Shown here piece by piece: positions 47,754 to 64,000 of a stretch of 64,000 nt of DNA. Positions within the stretch are counted from its first letter, which is position 1. Each line of letters opens with the position of its first letter. The position numbers and the translations under genes were made by a program. The stretch spans positions 961,501 to 1,025,500 of the forward strand of contig SMMW01000013.1 of NCBI GenBank assembly GCA_004794655.1, read 5' to 3'. The DNA is from Marisa cornuarietis. Taxonomy: Eukaryota > Mollusca > Gastropoda > Architaenioglossa > Ampullariidae. The notes beneath the pieces were generated by a model. That model did not search any database. It was not told the DNA's origin and saw only the letters and a program-made list of their open reading frames with translations.

Positions 47754-47925
47754 TCTTGTCAAATCCCTTGTGAAATATCAGTTATGACAAAAAAACCCAA
47801 CAACAATAAGAACCAAAACCGGAGGATCAATTCTGAGGTATCGCGGCTGATTACAAATTTCGTAAGTCATCCTACATAAAATGTTGGACATCGCCTGCCC
47901 TGCTCATGCTCAAAGCTTTTAAAGA

Positions 47926-48060
47926 TCTAGTGGGGTGCAAATTTTTTTCTAAGTAATGTGTAAAGCTCAGTGAAAGATACTATTCCCTTAATCTGGGTGA
48001 ATACTCGTTCCCGTTGTCGAGATACTCGCCTACAAACAATACACCGCACAAAAAAAGATC
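47926..48060. mobile_element. Dispersed inverted-repeat element, copy C (left end only)
   Basis: CTAGTGGGGTGCAAATTTTT, then AAGCTCAGTGAAAGATACTA and TCTGGGTGAATACTCG match, in the same order and spacing, the left end of the element at 51061 (CTAGCGGGGTGTAAATTTTT, AAGCTCAGTGCAAGATACTG). The inner and right parts are missing or unrecognisable. Confidence 0.6.
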
Positions 48061-51060
48061 AACAACTCAGAGGTCAGCTACTCCTGTGTCCATACCCGGT
48101 GCCCGTATTTCAACACTAGAATCACAGAGACTGGGTGAGTGCACTTCATGAAGTACTATACGCTACTTCCACACCCCTTGTCGTATGTGACAGTTTTGCT
48201 AAAAGAGACCGCTTTTAGTTAAAGACCTGCCATTAGCCGGGAAGACTATCTGGGCGTCGTCGTCTGCCGTGGCGCGGGTGGAATCAGTGATGTCAGTCTC
48301 GCCTCTGCTGTGACATTTTCAGCGACTGCAGAAAGCAGCATCATTGTGCTCGCCACGAGGCGGGTCAGAGGACCACCCATCAGGCACTGCCAATGCATCT
48401 CCACTTCCTTAAAGTACTGTGAGATGTGCTTCTGATCACGTTGCTGTGTTGCAGACGACTTTATAATGGGCTTTCTGGGCAACAAAGAGTGGGGAACAAC
48501 TTATGACATGTATGACAGTGGACGTGGGTGTGTGACAATTTCTGTAACAAAGGCAGGCGCACGACTGTCTCACAAGTCTCGGCTTCCGGTCAACGCAGTA
48601 GCCTCCTCCTCTCCCAAGGCGGCACGCACGCTCACGAACACACACACACACACACACTCTCACATAAACACCCTCCCCCCAAACAAACACACACACACAC
48701 ATTTATATATATATATACACACACACGCACGCGCACCGCACGTCAAGCTTCGAATGTCGTAACAGAAATTAGGACTAGTCTATCTCCTTTCAAAAATTTA
48801 TTGTTGCTCTCAACCACGTATTATAAATTAAATAGCAATTACAATAATGAGGGTGGCATGGAAGTAAAGGCAAAGTGTCCAAGTATGTAGCAGAGACATT
48901 AGGGATGCTGTTAACAGGCAGAAGATTCTCTAATACCGACAGTGCCGAGTCTCCCCTGGAAGAAAGTGTTCATGTTATTTGCGTCATTGTAATTACATGA
49001 CTGCTCGCTTAAACAGTCTCTCTCTTGCCGCACCCTCGCTCTTATGTAAAGACTAGACACATAAATCAATTTTAAATGAATACAATACACACCATGCATC
49101 GCACGCTGAGGTGTATCTGATCACATTGCACACGCACGCAGACATCAGGTCTCCCATAGAAGAAGCACTAACAATCCCAGACCATGGTTTCACGTGAGAT
49201 TTTAAGTTGGACCTGGCGTCAAGCCTATGTTTTCCACATAGCTTACGCAAATCGTGCATGTAAGGTCTTGAAAACAAGTCACCAGTCTCAGCAAATAAGT
49301 CGACCCTCAAGCCACACTTAGCAAAGTCGACTTATTTTGAAGACTCACATGCAGCCCAGTCCAGGTGTGAAAAGTCTTATATTCACTTCACTCGGTAGTC
49401 TTTCTCGGCAGAGTCGCATCGCGTAACACAACGACAATAGACAGGCTTGAGACCAAGAACAAAGAAAGAAAAAGAGTTGAATGACAGACAGAAGTTAGAC
49501 GTTGAGTGACGTCACGAACAACAAAACAACAACGCCATACATTCAGCTCTTTGCTACGAAAACTAATCCGTAGTCAGGTAACCGATACCGAAGCTTTTAT
49601 GTAACTACCAATCGCTGTTAGTACAAGAAGGAGAACAAGAATAGGAAGATTGATGGTACAGAGGACGGAACTTGGTCGTGAGCAAAAATAAGACTTTTTT
49701 TTTTGGGGGGGGGTGTGTGTGCAGGGGAACTATACAACGCTTGATTCAAAAGACCACATGTGGGCAGGTAGAAAGTCTCTCTCTCATGGAATCAGAGAGC
49801 AAGAGAGTAATAACGTGGAAATAAATGTGGAAATAACTAAATAAAACGACAGCGACGACGAAAGTAAGTGCCACAGTATTTATCCTTCCAAATGAAATGC
49901 AATAACTGGAGGACAGTGGGTTAGGTTGTTTGCGTGGTTCCCACCCCTCCAAGCTTCTACTATCCCCCGGCCAAGCCTAAAACCCAGCACAGTTTCCTTG
50001 AGACCATTTAGACCCAAACTATCTACATGTAAAATCAAGCTAGTTGTGCTCAGACAAATATTTCACTCACTCAGTACATAGCTAAGGACCTCTCACATGA
50101 TACTTTTTGCCGTGATATAGCCTTAGTTGCTGGTGTGACAGTATCCCTGGTCTTTCAACCAGAACGTGAATACTGGCCCCGTGGAAGGGCACGTGGGCAC
50201 TAGTTACTCGACACTAGCCGCCCACGTCAACATTAACTGCAGGGGAAAACACGATAATCACACGTCGGTCATTCAATTACACAACTTGGCTCACGAGTCC
50301 CCACCCCTGCTCTTCCCCGAACACAATACTCAACAGTCTGCACAAGCCTAAGACCGTCCCTGGGTGTCCTCTACGGAAAAGGTTTCTGGATGGAGTAGCA
50401 GACACAACTTTTAGGGTCTTCGATGTACCCATTTCTGCCTGATAAGCACGGGATGGGGGAGTTTTCCTCGGGCTCCAAGGTCTAAACACCAAACCACGAT
50501 GCGTCAGCCCCCTCCCTCCTTCGGCATTCTCTCTACCTTCTCGGCGATGACAGAGCAGCAGAACTTTCATGCCATGTGATTGACAGCGCGCGCGCAGCAC
50601 TGTCCCACGTGCAGCAGGTCGGCGAGGTGAGAACGGTGCCAGGGATTTCCCGTCTCATCCTGCTTTACGGGCGGATGTCGCGGGCAGGCTGTGCGGCGCA
50701 GATGGCGTGTGATTTACGGCTGCAGGTATCGTCCAGCGCTGAATCGTCGACATCGAGCCTTGTCGAACTCCTCACTTGGTGCTCGACAGTGCACGCGTTG
50801 TCTCAGCGCCCTCCCAGTTAGTCACACCCGTTTTAAGACCGCTTATGGATATTATCAGCAAGATTACCAAGAAAGCAAAAAAAAAAAAAAAAGTATAATA
50901 AAGAGTGCAGAAAATGTATGAGGGTCATTGTGCGTTTTAAATCAACGAATATCAGTTTTTATCTCCTTACATTAAATGTAACAAATTTTGTTTAGTACTG
51001 GTCGTATCCCCAGAGAGGTATATGTGATGACATGAGCGACACGATATGAGCACTTAATGG

Positions 51061-52043
51061 ACTAGCGGGGTGTAAATTTTTTTTTAACTTGGTGAAGCTC
51101 AGTGCAAGATACTGTTTCCCCAAAATCCGGCTGAATATCCCCCTCCCCTGTCCAAAGGACCGTTCTTGAGTTACACGCCAACAAACATCAGCACGCACGG
51201 GTCAATGTCAACAACATAGACTTTGTACATGGATACGTTTACATTGTGAAGACCTCAGCCAGTGGGAGAGCTGGGACCATATGTTAATTAGACGAAGCCG
51301 TGTACAACCATGATGTCTTAAGTTTGGCCTCTTTCTGTGCATGGTGATGTTTGTGGGCTTTCACGCTGAAGACAAATTATTAGTTCAAATTTGATGAAAT
51401 AGTATCTTTCACTGAACTTCACCCAATCATTAAAGACCAACCTGAATGGTTTTCGAAGTTTTCCTATATCGGTAGATACAGGCGATATAAACCTAACCTG
51501 TAAATTTTAGCCTCCAAAACCCATCCGTTAGTTAATTATCCGCTACGATTCGTACTTACGATCAACAAGCGTCGCTAACAGTGTACTACGTCACACTAGT
51601 GCACCATTCACCATTCACAACACTGGCAGCAGTCAACACCAGACAGAGAGAGAGAGAGAGAAAATGAGCGACAGCTCGGGTTATTCGGACGCTGAAAGTC
51701 TGTATTTCTCGTGGTTCTGAAAAAACTGTTATTTTAGCACGAGAAAAGCAGACTTTAACGTCGGAATAATCCCAACTGTCGCTCACTCTCTCTCTCTCTG
51801 TTTGGTGTTGACGGCTGTCAATGTTGTGAATGGTGCACTACTGTGACGTAGTACACTGTTAACGGCGCTCGTTGATCGCAGGTGCGAATCGCGTACTTAA
51901 CTAGCGGATAATTAATTAACGGATGGGTTTTGGAGGCTGCAATTTACAGGTTAGGTTTATATCGCATATATATCTACCGATATTTGCAAAAAACGCAAAC
52001 CATTCAGGTTGGTCTTTAAGAAAACAATTTGAACTTCACTAGT
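51061..52043. mobile_element. Inverted-repeat (MITE-like) element, copy B, interrupted by a foldback element
   Basis: The left end ACTAGCGGGGTGTAAATTTT runs on to GGTGAAGCTCAGTGCAAGAT. The right part contains the inverse, AGTATCTTTCACTGAACTTC with ACCCAATCATTAA. The terminal A-rich piece and ACTAGT that should complete the right end are found only after 52019, beyond an intervening 582-bp foldback. Joining the flanks reproduces the arrangement seen uninterrupted in copy A (CACTCAG, TTATTAGGAAAA, ACTAGT). The element itself would be about 395 bp without the insertion and has no coding capacity. Confidence 0.7.
51434..52015. mobile_element. Long-hairpin (foldback) transposon with TTAA target duplication
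   Basis: This 582-bp element is almost entirely one imperfect palindrome. Left AGACCAACCTGAATGG... and right ...CCATTCAGGTTGGTCT pair, and complementarity continues inward to the centre near 51720-51730 (GAAAAAACTGTT). Direct TTAA repeats flank it (51430-51433, 52016-52019), the target preference of piggyBac and Kolobok elements. Each arm contains an (AG)n run, and next to it, reading inward, an ATG that opens MSDSSGYSD (left arm, plus strand) or MSDSWDYSD (right arm, minus strand). No transposase is encoded. It is inserted in another inverted-repeat element. Confidence 0.88.
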
Positions 52044-53796
52044 TCTTTGATGAGATTCCTGTTAGGAATCTAAGGAACTAGTTTGTTTCCCGCAATGGGG
52101 TAGTCATATCTAAACAGCTGAAGCTTTCAGACTGCTGGGTGTATGATTTTTTTTTACTTGAAACCAAACCACATTCCTTCCTCCTTCTCAGTTTCTTTAT
52201 TGTGCGTTTATTTGCCACTTATATTACTCACGAAAACGTGAAGTTAATATCTCCGCAAAGGTGCGAGCTAGAAAGATCAAGAGTTGAAATTCACGAACAG
52301 GTGAACAGACGTCAGTGGAAATATTAAGCTTCAATAAATGAAAAATATAGCGTCAACATCTCGAATCAAGCACCGCTGTATGTCCAGCTCGTAACTATAA
52401 CGAGTAACAGCCCTTGGTCAAACAGCTCGTATTGCCGCCTAACGTTTGCCCATCGTGACCCATTTCCCCTTAGCTTCTCCCCTCTTTCTCCCTTTCCTTC
52501 CTTTCACACAAACGCCCCACCCCCGGCACCACTCCTGCTTCTCTCACTGTCGAAGAGGTGGGGCACGAACATTTCCCCGTAATCCGTGTGATGGGGAGTT
52601 ATAATGGTTCTTTTGTGATGACGCTGTGAAAGGAGGCAAGAGAAAGACACGACATCCATATGCCGGAGTCAGTTTTAACTAGTAGAGTGGCTGGTAAATC
52701 AATTATGTTGGTCGAAGACCTATACAAATCCCGGCAGCTCCCCTGAAGATCTGACAAGCTGTAACTGGTCACCGAGAAAGAGGAAGAGGAAACTAGAAAT
52801 TCATCAATTAACAAACCCAACCTGCAAAGCTGGTGGGCTGGTAGCGGGCCCCACGATGCTAAGTAACATACAGGGCATACAGTAAAACAGAACGTCCATA
52901 GTGTGCACAGACAAACAATTATTTTGCACCACTATTAAATGCAACATTTATTCCAGCACAGAAAATTATATTAGTGGTTGAGTGGTTCATGAAAGGTCGC
53001 ACAGTCAAAGAGGTTTGGAAGACAATATAACAGGGACGTAACGCGAGAAAGGGCGTGCAGTCTCCTCCCCTGATTTAATAGATACTGCGTTAGCTTCAGC
53101 AACTCACTGTACTTTAAGTTACTACTATCTGATGGATGCTAAGAAAAGAGATAACCCACAATGCTTGCAAAGTGGGTCTCCTGAAGTTTTGAGACATTGT
53201 GCCCCCTTGGCCCATTCAGCTCACTATCGTGAAAACACTGATGCCAGTAGTGTAACCGATGCGTCTGTGGTTATACCATCGTCTTCTCTGTCTTGCTGAA
53301 AACTCGTACATGCGAAATAATCCAGGTGGATGCAATAATGACAGCGCAGGTTTGAATGTGGTTATAGCATAATGTGGGTGGCCTTTGAAACAAATGCACT
53401 GTGCAGGCTGAAGACATGAAGTGCGTGACAGCCGAACCTAAAGTCGATCGATGACCCGCCTCATTGCTTCTTTCCTCGTCGGAAATATATGTGGAAAATT
53501 GGCAGAAAGCGCTGTGTTATGTCTAGTTTCGTGCACTCTAATACACTGATCGCCGGTAAAGTTCTAGAATTAATGAAAGTGTATTCATTTTGCCAAGATT
53601 TGCAGTCAACCACACTTTGTAGTAGTCGCTGGAAACAAATTTTAGCCAATGAGCGATCGCCTTCTCAGTAATCCCTCGATGAGAGCAGCCATTTTGCGCT
53701 CAGCTCACCACACCCTTGTCATCAGAGGCGAGCTATTGGACTCAATCGGGGTCTGGGGTTGACCCTATTGCAGCCCAATACCCCCTCCCAGCCTAG

Positions 53797-64000
<10,204 letters not shown>

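Larger units (their letters stand above)
45080..53796. other. Repeat-rich intergenic region between PGAP4 and the GRK gene
   Basis: About 8.7 kb with no recognised coding gene. It holds a probable PGAP4 poly(A) site, (CA)n runs (47707-47751, 48640-48660), dispersed inverted-repeat elements (47926-48060 and 51061-52043), and one exon-like segment at 47485-47596. A CpG-rich patch with a good donor sequence (GGCGAG|GTGAGA near 50630) might be a 5' noncoding exon of the downstream GRK gene; this is speculative. Confidence 0.5.

Noticed and set aside
48246..48485. 79-codon minus-strand frame with moderate GC content
   Set aside because: No family recognised, no clear splice context; insufficient evidence for a gene.

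Overview
This is nuclear DNA from an animal. It is AT-rich, the genes are split by GT-AG introns, noncoding gaps are long, dinucleotide microsatellites are abundant, and transposon debris is scattered throughout. Six protein-coding genes of conserved metazoan families can be recognised by eye. The divergence level, intron sizes and repeat types (tRNA-headed SINEs, LINE fragments, small inverted-repeat elements) would fit a lophotrochozoan, most likely a mollusc such as a gastropod. That assignment is inference only, because no lineage-diagnostic marker is present.

Layout, left to right. (1) 1-2442 (+): the C-terminal coding end of Mediator subunit MED1, entering from the left edge, followed by about 9.4 kb of AT-rich noncoding sequence. 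(2) 11883-19399 (-): a complete ten-exon DBF4 gene (regulatory subunit of CDC7 kinase), convergent with MED1. Splice phases close perfectly to a predicted 1276-residue protein. (3) 19400-19981: a compact divergent promoter interval. (4) 19982-21187 (+): WDR74 as a single uninterrupted exon. (5) 23367-24076: a 710-bp inverted-repeat element with a perfect 8-bp target duplication. (6) 24218-32245 (-): a three-exon sphingosine-1-phosphate phosphatase (SGPP) with a 6-kb first intron and a GC-rich first exon and promoter. (7) 32246-43735: a repeat-rich intergenic stretch. (8) 43736-45079 (+): PGAP4/TMEM246, a single GC-rich exon. (9) 45080-53796: a second repeat-rich stretch containing a nested pair of inverted-repeat elements at 51.06-52.04 kb. 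(10) 53797-60107 (+): the first two coding exons of a GRK4/5/6-type G-protein-coupled receptor kinase, running off the right edge. A LINE copy with an inverted 5' part sits in its first intron.

The genes do not form one pathway. DBF4 (S-phase initiation), WDR74 (60S ribosome assembly and RNA surveillance) and MED1 (transcription) are housekeeping nuclear functions. SGPP (sphingolipid turnover in the ER), PGAP4 (GPI-glycan side-chain addition in the Golgi) and GRK (receptor desensitisation) act at membranes. I found no obviously new biological system. The most informative unusual structures are the foldback element nested inside another inverted-repeat element, the hAT-like element abutting the SGPP 3' end, the inverted LINE copy, the intronless WDR74, and two orphan exon-like segments.
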